Shown: one piece after another, positions 56,389 to 64,000 of the stretch | Layout of the letters: every line of letters begins with the position of its first letter | Numbering within the stretch: position 1 is the first letter of the stretch | Assembly (NCBI RefSeq): GCF_000014745.1 | Contig: NC_008347.1 | Coordinates: forward strand, 1,745,501 to 1,809,500 | Source of the DNA: Maricaulis maris MCS10 | GTDB taxonomy: Bacteria > Pseudomonadota > Alphaproteobacteria > Caulobacterales > Maricaulaceae | Reading direction: 5' to 3' | Length of the DNA: 64,000 nucleotides | The notes under the pieces: generated by a model | The model's database searches: none | What the model was told of the DNA's origin: nothing | What the model saw: the letters and a program-made list of their open reading frames with translations, nothing else | Translations under genes and position numbers: made by a program

Positions 56389-57660
56389 TTGACTGCCAGA
56401 CGCCCCCTGAAATCACTGATCTTGCACATCGTACTGTGCGCCATGGCCGTCGGAGCCTGTGGCGCGCCACAAACGCGTGATGTGACCACCGCCGACCGCC
56501 GCTATGCGGGCCAGTTGGTCGAGCGGCTCGCGGCGGCCAGTCCCGGCGACATCATCGACATCCCGGAAGGCGTGTTCGCCTTTGACCGGACGCTTGTCGT
56601 CGCAGCCGACAATCTCATCCTGCGCGGTCAGGGCGCTGATCGCACCATCCTGTCCTTCCAGGATCAGGTCATGGGATCGCAGGGCGTGCGGATCACCGCG
56701 AACCGTGTCTCCCTTGAAAGCCTCGCGATTGAAGACCCGGTCGGTGACGGTGTTTCAGTGCTTGGCAGCGACGGCGTCGGAATTCGTGGCGTCCGCGTCG
56801 AGTGGACCGGGGGACCGGCTGCCGACAATGGCGCTCACGGGATCGCGCTTGATGAGGCCAGCAACATCCTCATCGAAGACAGTATTGCCATCGGAGCCGC
56901 CGTGGCCGGCCTTCATCTCGGCCAGTCGCGCAATGTCGTCGTGCGCGGCAACCGCACCGAATCCAATCTTGTCGGCATACAGGTCGAAAACACGATCGGC
57001 GCCGACCTGCATGACAACGCGGCCACCCGGAACACGGCCGGCATCCTCGTATCGAGCACGCCGGGACAGGGGCAGGTCGGTCGGATGACGCGGATATTCC
57101 ACAATCATCTCTTCGCCAACAATGTCGACAACCCCGCCCCTGCCCGATCCCCGCTCGCCGCACTGCCCGCTGGTTCCGGCATTGTCCTGAGCGCCAGCGA
57201 CCAGGTCGAGATCTTCGGCAATGTCATCGCCGACAATCGCACCGCCAATATGATAATCACGGCGCGCCAGTCGACCGGCTTGCCAGCGACCTCCCCGCCG
57301 GATGGATTTGATCCCTATCCCGAAGCCATCCACATTCACGGCAATACCTTCTATGACGGTGGCAACAATCCCGACGGTCTCGACCTGCAAGGCCTGAGGC
57401 TTGTCCTCGCCGGACCACTCGGCCGCCTGCCGGATATCCTCTGGGACGGCCACCGCAATGGCGAAAACGGGCGCGATGGCGCCGGGACGGACCATCGGTC
57501 GATCTGCCTCGAGGACGAAGAGGCTGACATCGTCAACACCGACGCCGCCAACGAACACGCGCAACCGCATATCGTTACCCAGGCGCATGAATGCGCCTTG
57601 CCCCCCTTGCCTGCAATCCAACTGGAAGCGGCTGGCCGGTTCGATCCCGCACCTCGCTAG
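56389..57660 (+). CDS. Parallel beta-helix repeat lipoprotein
   Basis: 423 residues. A lipoprotein signal with lipobox VGAC is followed by repeating beta-helix coils (IEDPVGDGVSVLGSDGVGI, NVVVRGNRTESNLVGIQVEN and similar), as in right-handed parallel beta-helix proteins. Such folds bind or cleave polysaccharides or act at the cell surface. Catalytic residues were not identified. TTG 56389 is taken as start, with GGAGG 9 bases upstream and the signal peptide beginning there. Confidence 0.8.
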   Translation: MTARRPLKSLILHIVLCAMAVGACGAPQTRDVTTADRRYAGQLVERLAAASPGDIIDIPEGVFAFDRTLVVAADNLILRGQGADRTILSFQDQVMGSQGVRITANRVSLESLAIEDPVGDGVSVLGSDGVGIRGVRVEWTGGPAADNGAHGIALDEASNILIEDSIAIGAAVAGLHLGQSRNVVVRGNRTESNLVGIQVENTIGADLHDNAATRNTAGILVSSTPGQGQVGRMTRIFHNHLFANNVDNPAPARSPLAALPAGSGIVLSASDQVEIFGNVIADNRTANMIITARQSTGLPATSPPDGFDPYPEAIHIHGNTFYDGGNNPDGLDLQGLRLVLAGPLGRLPDILWDGHRNGENGRDGAGTDHRSICLEDEEADIVNTDAANEHAQPHIVTQAHECALPPLPAIQLEAAGRFDPAPR

Positions 57661-57921
57661 CGCCGGCATACCCGGCCGATGATTTCATGGCCGACTCGTC
57701 ACGCCCGGCTATCGGAACTGGCCTGACATTGCGGCCACCCGGGAGCTCAAGGCCAGCAGCACCCCGACCTCTGCGAATAAATCACCTGTCACGGGAATTT
57801 CGCGAAGAGATGTGTTGAGAGACGGGAAATCCCCCTCTATCTTCATACCCGGTGCACGAATGGGCGCTTTCAGCGCCACCCAACCCAGCCAACAACACGC
57901 ACCAATCAGGGGAAGACCAAC

Positions 57922-58236
57922 ATGCTGATCAGTTCAATCCTGCTTGCCGTCGCGCTCCAGGCCTCACCGGTCGACACGCTTGTCGCCAATGCGCTTGAAG
58001 TGAGCTCGCCGTCGGGCAGCTACATCACCTATTTCGAGGCCGATGGCACCTACACCACGAATGTCGGTATTTCCGGCACCTGGTGGGTGAACGGCGACGA
58101 ACTCTGCGTCCAGCGCAGCACTGGCGAAAGCGGCTGCGCGCCGCTCGGCGACAGCCAGGAAGTCGGTACGACCTGGACCGGCCAGAACGCCGCCACCGGC
58201 GAGACCGTGACCTATACGATCGTCTCGCGCGGCTAG
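57922..58236 (+). CDS. Small secreted protein of unknown function
   Basis: 104 residues. The short hydrophobic N-terminus (ISSILLAVALQA) is a likely signal peptide. The mature 85 residues are strand-rich with two Cys (ELCVQ, SGCAP) that could pair. No family recognised. GGGGAAG lies about 6 bases before the ATG. Confidence 0.65.
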   Translation: MLISSILLAVALQASPVDTLVANALEVSSPSGSYITYFEADGTYTTNVGISGTWWVNGDELCVQRSTGESGCAPLGDSQEVGTTWTGQNAATGETVTYTIVSRG

Positions 58237-58247
58237 TCCGGATCGGC

Positions 58248-58268
58248 GGGCAGGCTCAGCGCCTGCCC
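58248..58268. terminator. Hairpin in a convergent gap
   Basis: GGGCAGGC-TCAGC-GCCTGCCC, a perfect 8-bp stem between two converging genes. No U-run on either side, so it may be a weak bidirectional terminator. Confidence 0.45.
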
Positions 58269-58291
58269 GTCACGGCGCCTGGTTGACGGCA

Positions 58292-59662
58292 TCAATTGCC
58301 GAATGAACCGGCCGCGCCGGGGAAGACAACCGGTGTTTCCGAGCCGTCCAGCGCGACCGCTGAAACACCGAAATAATAGTTGTCGATCACCACATTCTCG
58401 AGCGTGAACGTGTCGGTGATGCCGACAAAGCGGCTCCACTGCCATTGCGGCTGGTCGGTCAGGCGCCAATAGACGCGGTAGCCGGCCAGATTACTGGCCG
58501 CATCACCTTCAGCCGCATTCCAGCTTAACGTCGTTGAGGGACGCACAGCGCCCTCAATCGTGACATTGGCGGGAAATGGCGGCGCGCCCGCCATCTGCGC
58601 CATGACGGCGACATTGAGGGCCGTCAGACGCGCGGCATGATCAAAGTCCACACCATCAATCGTGTCGCCATAGGGACGACCATCCTCAACCCGCAAATCC
58701 TGATGCTGGCGGTCATAATGCTCATTGGTCTCCATGATGCGGACACCGGGATAGCCGACCGCATTGAACGGGCGGTGGTGGCCGCCGCGCCCGAAACGAT
58801 CGAGCCGGTAGACCATCATCACATCGAGATTGGGAATGTACTGGTCCGCCGTCCGGTCGACGAAACGGGCCAGATTGCGCGACGGGCTGTCGACCTCACC
58901 ACCGGTGAAGCGTCGGGTGCGCGCTTCCTCAGGCGTCTCGACCGCGCGTGTGCCCTCGGAGAAAACACGGGCGGTGGTATTGTTGATGACTCCATTGATA
59001 CCGGCGATATTGCCGATCATGTCGTTGTTGAGCACACCCTTGATCCGCCAGCCATTCTCGATGGCGTGAGCGGCCACGATCTGACCGCCAAACAGGCCCT
59101 GCTCTTCGCCCGACAGGCCTGCATACATGATGGACCCGTCAAACTGGTGCTGGCTGAGTACGCGGGCCGCTTCGATCACGCCGGCCATGCCGGACGCATT
59201 GTCATTGGCGCCTGGGCTGTCGGAGGTGCCATCCAGAGGGTCGGTCACACGGCTGTCGATATCGCCTGACATCACCACATACCGGTCCGGATCAATCCGG
59301 CCGCGCTGGATAGCCACGACCGAGACCACCTCTACCGGGTCAGGAATTCGCGCCGTGCCGGAAATCGTGTCGGAGATATACATGACTTCCAGACAGCCAC
59401 CGCACTCGGCGGAAATGCGTTCGAATTCGTCGAATATCCAGCGCCGGGCGGCGCCAATACCGCGGGTGTCGCTCTCGGTCTCTGACAGGGTGTGGCGGGT
59501 CCCGAATTCGGCCAGGGTGCGAATATCGGCTTCGATCCGGTCGGCCGAAACGGCCGCGACATGATCGTGGACGGCGAGGACTTCAGACGGCGGCGCGTGT
59601 TGCTGGGCCAGTGCCGGTGTGGCCAACAGGATGGCCATGGATGCGGCGGTCACGAACTTCAT
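58292..59662 (-). CDS. Secreted M28-family metallopeptidase with C-terminal Fn3-like domain
   Basis: 456 residues with a Sec signal (cleavage near ALA-QQH). The M28 zinc-site motifs are PGANDNASG, SGEEQGLFG, NNDMIGN and a late GGHHRPFN. The usual first ligand position (GHxD) reads GDID here, a His-to-Asp change seen in some subfamilies that could alter metal binding. A fibronectin-III-like domain occupies about 365-450. Likely an extracellular aminopeptidase. ATG 59662 has GGGGAGGG 5 bases upstream. Confidence 0.87.
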   Translation of the reverse strand: MKFVTAASMAILLATPALAQQHAPPSEVLAVHDHVAAVSADRIEADIRTLAEFGTRHTLSETESDTRGIGAARRWIFDEFERISAECGGCLEVMYISDTISGTARIPDPVEVVSVVAIQRGRIDPDRYVVMSGDIDSRVTDPLDGTSDSPGANDNASGMAGVIEAARVLSQHQFDGSIMYAGLSGEEQGLFGGQIVAAHAIENGWRIKGVLNNDMIGNIAGINGVINNTTARVFSEGTRAVETPEEARTRRFTGGEVDSPSRNLARFVDRTADQYIPNLDVMMVYRLDRFGRGGHHRPFNAVGYPGVRIMETNEHYDRQHQDLRVEDGRPYGDTIDGVDFDHAARLTALNVAVMAQMAGAPPFPANVTIEGAVRPSTTLSWNAAEGDAASNLAGYRVYWRLTDQPQWQWSRFVGITDTFTLENVVIDNYYFGVSAVALDGSETPVVFPGAAGSFGN

Positions 59663-59760
59663 GCTTCCCTCCCCGGAAACGGGTAAAACAACTGACAGGA
59701 TGATGGGCCAGACAGGCTGAGGGTCAAGCGCTCCGCCTGTTTTGTCCGTCCGGAAATGAG

Positions 59761-59788
59761 AACGGCGCACCTGCCAAGGCGCGCCGTT
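59761..59788 (-). terminator. Hairpin downstream of the quinone oxidoreductase gene
   Basis: AACGGCGC and GCGCCGTT, extended by a GCCT/AGGT inner stem, form a 12-bp stem with a 4-base loop. On the minus strand it is followed by CTCATTTCC. It ends the leftward operon of the window's last genes. Confidence 0.55.
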
Positions 59789-59814
59789 GCTCTTGCTTCA
59801 ATCCCTCAACACCA

Positions 59815-60789
59815 TCAGGGCGTCAGGATTACCTTGCCGATTGCCTTGCGGCCGGACAGGGCGTTGAAGCCCTCAATGAAATCCTCGAGCCTGTAGGTTC
59901 CGGCGACGTGGGGCTTGATCTTGCCGGCTTCGAACATCTCGAACAGCTCGTCCATGTTCTGCTTGTGGCCGCCGGGTACGGACCCGGCCCAGGCCCCCCA
60001 GAACACACCGACCACGCTGGCCATCTTCAGGAGCGGCAGGTTGAGCGGCAGCTTGGGGATCTCGCCTGCGGCAAAGCCGATCACCAGGTGGCGTCCGCCG
60101 GCGGCAATGCCGCGAAAGGCCGTCTCGGCATAGTCGCCGCCGACCGGATCATAGATCACGTCGACGCCCTTGCCACCGGTCAACTCCTTGATCCGCGCCT
60201 TGAGGTCCTCGGTCGAGTAATTGATCAGCTCGTCGGCGCCGTGGCTCTTGCACACCGCCAGCTTCTCGTCGCTGGAGGCGGCCGCGATCACCTTGGCGCC
60301 CATCGCCTTGCCCAGTTCGACCGTGGCCAGGCCGACACCGCCGGCCGCACCCAGGACCAGCAGGGTCTCGCCCGGCTTGATCTCGGCGCGCTGCTTGAGC
60401 GCGTGATAGGAGGTGCCGTAAACAATGGTCAGGCCGGCCGCCGCATCAAACGGCATCGAGTCCGGGATTGGCGTGACGGCTGGCGCCGGCACCACAGCCT
60501 GTTCGGCAAAGGCGCCGACCGGCGTGTTGAACAACACCTTGTCGCCGACGGCGAGGCCTTCGACACCCTCACCCAGCTCCGAGATCACTCCCGCGCCTTC
60601 CGTGCCAGGCACGAAGGGCAGTGGCGGCTTGAACTGGTATTGCCCGCGAACGCACAGCAGGTCGGGGAAATTCAGCCCCCCGGCCTTCACGTCAATGCGG
60701 ACATGGCCCGGCTGGATGGCCGGCGCGTCGATATCCTCGACGACGAGCTGGTCCTCGGGACCGAATTCCTTGCAGACAAGTGCTTTCAT
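59815..60789 (-). CDS. Quinone oxidoreductase-like zinc-independent MDR enzyme
   Basis: 324 residues of the medium-chain dehydrogenase/reductase family, quinone-reductase branch. The NADPH motif LGAAGGVGLATVELG sits in the Rossmann domain, and the substrate domain begins MKALVCKEFGPED. No structural-zinc cysteines were seen. It may reduce enoyl groups or quinones. It lies 25 bases after the SDR gene, as the last gene of the ligase-MaoC-SDR operon. Start 60789 fits the domain; the frame extends upstream without support. Confidence 0.88.
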   Translation of the reverse strand: MKALVCKEFGPEDQLVVEDIDAPAIQPGHVRIDVKAGGLNFPDLLCVRGQYQFKPPLPFVPGTEGAGVISELGEGVEGLAVGDKVLFNTPVGAFAEQAVVPAPAVTPIPDSMPFDAAAGLTIVYGTSYHALKQRAEIKPGETLLVLGAAGGVGLATVELGKAMGAKVIAAASSDEKLAVCKSHGADELINYSTEDLKARIKELTGGKGVDVIYDPVGGDYAETAFRGIAAGGRHLVIGFAAGEIPKLPLNLPLLKMASVVGVFWGAWAGSVPGGHKQNMDELFEMFEAGKIKPHVAGTYRLEDFIEGFNALSGRKAIGKVILTP

Positions 60790-60814
60790 GGCCTTGGCCT
60801 CTCCTGTTTTGGGG

Positions 60815-61735
60815 TCAGCCCAGCTTGACGCCGGCACTTGCCGCCGCCTTGGTGAGAAACTTGATGGTCTGCTCGCCGCCAGCGCCCAGCTCTTTCTGGC
60901 CGGCCTCGTCGCAGATATCGGCGAAGCGCGCGGCGACATTCTCCGGTGTCTGCTGCTCGGGCGGCAGGAAGATGCCGTCGGTCTCATGGATCTTGGTGAC
61001 GGCATAGCCACCGGCACCGGCACACAAGATGGTGCGGCTGGGGCATTCATCGCTGACCAGGAAGACCAGACCGGTCGACACCGATTCCGGCGTCATCAAC
61101 TCCAACGCGGCGGGCGGCAGGAGGTTTTCGGTCATCCGCGTTGCCGCCGTCGGAGACAGCGCATTGACGCGGATATTGTACTTTGCGCCTTCCAGATGGA
61201 GCGTATTCATCAGACCGACGAGGCCGAACTTGGCGGCGCCGTAATTGGACTGTCCGAAATTGCCATACATGCCGGACGAGGAGGTGGTCATGGCGATGCG
61301 GCCATATTCCTGCTCGCGCATGATGTCCCAGACGGCCTTGGTGCAGACCGCCGAACCATTGAGATGGACGTCGACCACGGCCCGGAAATCATCCAGCTCC
61401 ATCTTGGCAAAGGACTTGTCGCGCAGGATGCCGGCATTGTTGACCAGGATGTCGACCCGGCCCCACTTGTCCATCGCCTGGGCGACCATGTCGGCGACTT
61501 CGTCAGCCTTGGTGACATTGGCGCGATGCGAAATCGCCTCGCCGCCAGCGTCACGGATCTCCGCAGCGACATCCTCGGCGGCCGAACCCGTGCCCGTTCC
61601 GTCGAGAGAGCCGCCCAGATCATTGATGACCAGCTTGGCGCCACGCGAGGCCAATGCCAGGGCATGGGTGCGGCCAAGACCCTGGCCGGAACCGGTGACA
61701 ATGGCCACGCGGCCGTCAAAACGAATATCACTCAT
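60815..61735 (-). CDS. SDR 3-hydroxyacyl-CoA dehydrogenase, MFE-2-like
   Basis: 306 residues. FDGRVAIVTGSGQGLGRTHA and KLVINDLGG closely resemble the dehydrogenase domain of peroxisomal multifunctional enzyme type 2. The catalytic Ser, Tyr and Lys are in TTSSSGMYGNFGQSNYGAAK. A C-terminal extension of about 60 residues follows the SDR fold. It likely oxidises 3-hydroxyacyl-CoA, working with the MaoC hydratase in front. ATG 61735 is chosen as the conserved N-terminus. Confidence 0.9.
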   Translation of the reverse strand: MSDIRFDGRVAIVTGSGQGLGRTHALALASRGAKLVINDLGGSLDGTGTGSAAEDVAAEIRDAGGEAISHRANVTKADEVADMVAQAMDKWGRVDILVNNAGILRDKSFAKMELDDFRAVVDVHLNGSAVCTKAVWDIMREQEYGRIAMTTSSSGMYGNFGQSNYGAAKFGLVGLMNTLHLEGAKYNIRVNALSPTAATRMTENLLPPAALELMTPESVSTGLVFLVSDECPSRTILCAGAGGYAVTKIHETDGIFLPPEQQTPENVAARFADICDEAGQKELGAGGEQTIKFLTKAAASAGVKLG

Positions 61736-61784
61736 ATCGTCGTCATTCCTTGATTGCGTTGTGTCGGGAGTGGCTGAAGACCAC

Positions 61785-62243
61785 TCAGCCGACAATCTGC
61801 AGGGTCAGCCATTGCGCCATCAGCGCCGGCTTGTCCTCGCCGTCGATCTCCACGATCACATCATATTTGAGCATCCACTGGCCCGGATTGCGTTCCACCG
61901 CCTCGGCCAGGGTGAAACGCCCCCGGATTTTGCGGCCCGCGCGGACCGGGGTCAGGAAACGGACTTTCTCGAAGCCGTAATTGATCCCCATCACGATCCC
62001 GTCGAGCACCAGGGACGTGCCGCCAGCCAGCGAGGACAGCATCGACAGGGTCAGGAAACCGTGGGCGATGGTGCCACCGAAAGGCGTCTGGGCAGCCTTT
62101 TCCGGATCGATATGGATGAATTGGTGGTCGTCGGTCACATCCGCGAATGTGTTGATCTGGTCCTGGGTGATCTCGGTCCAGTCCGACACACCGATCTCGG
62201 TCCCGACCAGGGCGGCCAGGTCACTGGGTTTGGTAGCAGTCAT
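61785..62243 (-). CDS. MaoC-family (R)-enoyl-CoA hydratase-like protein
   Basis: 152 residues with a single hot-dog fold. DDHQFIHIDPEKA holds the catalytic Asp and His, and GGTIAHGFLTLS completes the active site. It hydrates enoyl-CoA to (R)-3-hydroxyacyl-CoA, which suits the adjacent MFE-2-like SDR. Its start overlaps the stop of the CoA-ligase gene (ATGA). Confidence 0.92.
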   Translation of the reverse strand: MTATKPSDLAALVGTEIGVSDWTEITQDQINTFADVTDDHQFIHIDPEKAAQTPFGGTIAHGFLTLSMLSSLAGGTSLVLDGIVMGINYGFEKVRFLTPVRAGRKIRGRFTLAEAVERNPGQWMLKYDVIVEIDGEDKPALMAQWLTLQIVG

Positions 62244-63955
62244 CTTCCTGCCTCCCCTTCGGTCAAAAGCATTTTGCGCAGGCCCGGCTTGTCGATCTTG
62301 CTGGTCCCGCCGCGTGGCAGCGGTCCGTCCATGTGCCAGAACCGCTCCGGAATCTTGAATGGCGCCAAGTGAGGTTTGAGAAAAGTCTTGATGTCCTCAT
62401 CGGTCAGGGTCGCCCCGTCGCGGGCGAGGACAGCTGCACCGACCCGCTCGCCAAGACGTTCGTCCGGAATACCGATAACGGCGGCTTCCAGGATGTCGGG
62501 ATGGTGCGCCAGAGCGCCCTCAACTTCCAGACAGCTGACATTCTCGCCGCCCCGCAGGACCATGTCCTTGATCCGGTCGACAATGAACAGGAAACCGTCC
62601 TCGTCGATGATCCCGACATCGCCGGTCTTGAACCAGCGATCCTTGGTCAGCACATCGGCGGTGGCTTCCGGCTGGTTGAGATAGCCGCGGAACACCGCCG
62701 GAGACTGGATCCAGACTTCACCCGGCTCACCGGTCGGGGTCTCATTGCCGGCCTCGTCGACCGTCTTGATGAAAGTCACGGCCGGCAGGGGCGCGCCGCA
62801 GGAGCCCGGCTTGGCCTGGTATTCGCCCAGCCCGTTATAAGTGCCAAGCGCATTGGTCTCGGTCAGGCCATAGCCCGACGACGACCAGGCTTGCGGGAAG
62901 ACCTCATTGATCTTCTCGACATGGGCCTCGGGGCGTTTGGCGCCGCCCGTGCCCATTGACTGGAGCGTCTCCAGGACAACCCCGCGGCGCTCGGCCTCCA
63001 GGGTCAGTTCGTGCGACATGGTGGGAACGCCGACCATGTCGGTCAGCTTTTCCGCCTGGATGATGTCGACGGCGTCGCCGGCATCCCATTTGCGCATCAG
63101 CGCCATCTTGCGACCGGAAAACAACGACAGCATGAAGACCGCGTGTGACCCGGTACAATGAAACAGCGGCAGACAGACCAGAACGCCCGGATCGCCGTCG
63201 ACGAATTCCTGATCGCCATTGGCGAGCTTCAGCGCCGCGCCCAGCAGGGCAAAGGACAGGATGGTGGTCACCGCACCACGGTGGGTCAGCACGGCGCCCT
63301 TGGGCTTACCGGTCGAGCCCGATGTGTAGAAAATCGCGAAATCGCTGTCGGTGTCGATCACCAGTTCAGGCGGCGCCTTGCCAGCGCCGGCCGCAACCAT
63401 GGCGTCAAACGTATCGGCAACCCCGTCAATCTCACCGCGCCCGGCAATCAGCGTCAGGCCCAGCCGTCCGGCGTGTGGCCGGACGCGCTCTATCTGGCGG
63501 GCCCCGGCGATCACGATTTTCGCACCGCAATCCTCCAGACCGAAGGCCATCTCCTCACTGGTCCACCAGCCATTGATCGGCACGATCACACCACCGGCGG
63601 CGAGGACACCAAGGAAACACGCCATCCATTCGGGACAATTGCGCAAGGCCAGGGCGACACGGGTCCCCGGCTTGACGCCATGACGGTCGATCAGCGTGTT
63701 GGCGACGGCAACCGAACGCGCGGCCAGGTCGGCGAAAGACCAGCGCTGGTCCTCAAACACCACCGCAGTCTTGTCGCCATGCTCCATCGCCTTCAGGAGA
63801 AGAAAGCGCAGATCGGCCGGTGCGTTGACATAAGCCGGCTGCTTCACGCCGAGCACTTCGGTTTCGGCGATGTTGAGCACCGGCTCGGCGGCGGCAACCT
63901 GCCGGGCGATTTGTTCGAGTACAGCCCGCGGTGGGGCGGGTTTACGCTGCGCCAT
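62240..63955 (-). CDS. Acyl-CoA ligase (class I adenylate-forming enzyme)
   Basis: 571 residues. [17 protein letters not shown] is the P-loop, SSGYGLTETNA a central motif, and GDVGIIDEDGFLFIVDRIKDM plus the C-terminal GGTSKIDKPGLRK complete the ANL pattern. It activates a carboxylic acid to its CoA thioester, the first step of the operon's pathway. An N-terminal segment of about 40 residues precedes the usual start. The acid could be long-chain, branched or cyclic. It begins two bases after the upstream gene's stop. Confidence 0.92.
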   Translation of the reverse strand: MAQRKPAPPRAVLEQIARQVAAAEPVLNIAETEVLGVKQPAYVNAPADLRFLLLKAMEHGDKTAVVFEDQRWSFADLAARSVAVANTLIDRHGVKPGTRVALALRNCPEWMACFLGVLAAGGVIVPINGWWTSEEMAFGLEDCGAKIVIAGARQIERVRPHAGRLGLTLIAGRGEIDGVADTFDAMVAAGAGKAPPELVIDTDSDFAIFYTSGSTGKPKGAVLTHRGAVTTILSFALLGAALKLANGDQEFVDGDPGVLVCLPLFHCTGSHAVFMLSLFSGRKMALMRKWDAGDAVDIIQAEKLTDMVGVPTMSHELTLEAERRGVVLETLQSMGTGGAKRPEAHVEKINEVFPQAWSSSGYGLTETNALGTYNGLGEYQAKPGSCGAPLPAVTFIKTVDEAGNETPTGEPGEVWIQSPAVFRGYLNQPEATADVLTKDRWFKTGDVGIIDEDGFLFIVDRIKDMVLRGGENVSCLEVEGALAHHPDILEAAVIGIPDERLGERVGAAVLARDGATLTDEDIKTFLKPHLAPFKIPERFWHMDGPLPRGGTSKIDKPGLRKMLLTEGEAGR

Positions 63956-63957
63956 GA

Positions 63958-64000
63958 TCAGACCTCATTGGCGTAGGGCTTGAGTTCCTTGCGACCGATG
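63958..64000 (-). CDS. 3' end of an upstream gene of the same operon (cut by window edge)
   Basis: Only the last 14 codons are in view, ending GRKELKPYANEV and a TGA two bases before the ligase start. It must be a minus-strand gene translated just ahead of the CoA ligase. The fragment is too short to identify. Confidence 0.55.
   Translation of the reverse strand, partial: IGRKELKPYANEV

Overview
The window is 64 kb of GC-rich, densely coded bacterial chromosome. Gene content and style suggest an aquatic alphaproteobacterium of the Maricaulales/Hyphomonadaceae type (Maricaulis-like). The reasons are overlapping operons, two TonB-dependent receptors, a YerC/TrpR-like regulator heading the his operon, a DUF6481-type charged protein, and abundant short palindromic repeats. 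This placement is inference. No rRNA, tRNA, CRISPR array, phage genes or insertion sequence was recognised.

Layout. 0-7.7 kb: the end of an L-2-hydroxyglutarate-dehydrogenase-like oxidase, an unknown membrane protein, an amidohydrolase lipoprotein, kbl, and a secreted serine hydrolase bracketed by two copies of a composite palindromic repeat, with a gene fragment and a small membrane protein beyond. 7.7-15.1 kb: a complete five-step hut regulon. hutI-hutH-hutG-hutU runs leftward and hutF-hutC rightward, with one HutC operator between them. 15.2-16.7 kb: a secreted NTF2-like protein divergent from a membrane-bound LytTR regulator. 16.7-24.6 kb: a tightly overlapped leftward histidine biosynthesis operon, hisR-like/hisG/hisD-hisB (fused)/hisH/hisA/hisF/hisIE. 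It ends in a TonB-dependent receptor and starts behind a perfect 18-bp palindrome.

24.6-28.3 kb: a reactive-sulfur module with a BigR/SqrR-type ArsR repressor carrying both sensor cysteines, a membrane rhodanese, a persulfide-dioxygenase-like protein and a SulP transporter. 28.4-37.4 kb: acetate use through acs, malate synthase, isocitrate lyase and a RamB/ScfR-type regulator, plus two unknown proteins. 37.4-38.9 kb: a suppressor-of-fused-like protein, a very large inverted repeat and a ParDE toxin-antitoxin pair. 39-50.3 kb: a locus that looks built to take up and oxidise a hydrophobic alcohol or lipid. It holds a diiron protein, a fatty-acid-hydroxylase/sterol-desaturase-like membrane protein, a TonB-dependent receptor, a serine hydrolase, a GMC alcohol oxidoreductase, an aldehyde dehydrogenase and an SDR. 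Three near-identical operator-like palindromes (GTGAACA-NY-GTTCA) are spread across it.

50.5-59.7 kb: a receiver-only response regulator, a PEP-mutase-family enzyme, a DUF6481-like protein, a D-aminoacylase-type amidohydrolase with a BASS-family transporter and a divergent HxlR regulator, a beta-helix lipoprotein, a small secreted protein and an M28 peptidase. 59.8-64 kb: a leftward operon of acyl-CoA ligase, MaoC hydratase, MFE-2-like SDR and quinone oxidoreductase, which looks like a small beta-oxidation-like pathway.

The most interesting points are the hisD-hisB fusion, the receptor translationally coupled to the his operon, the operator-linked catabolic locus at 39-50 kb, and the composite repeats flanking the serine hydrolase.
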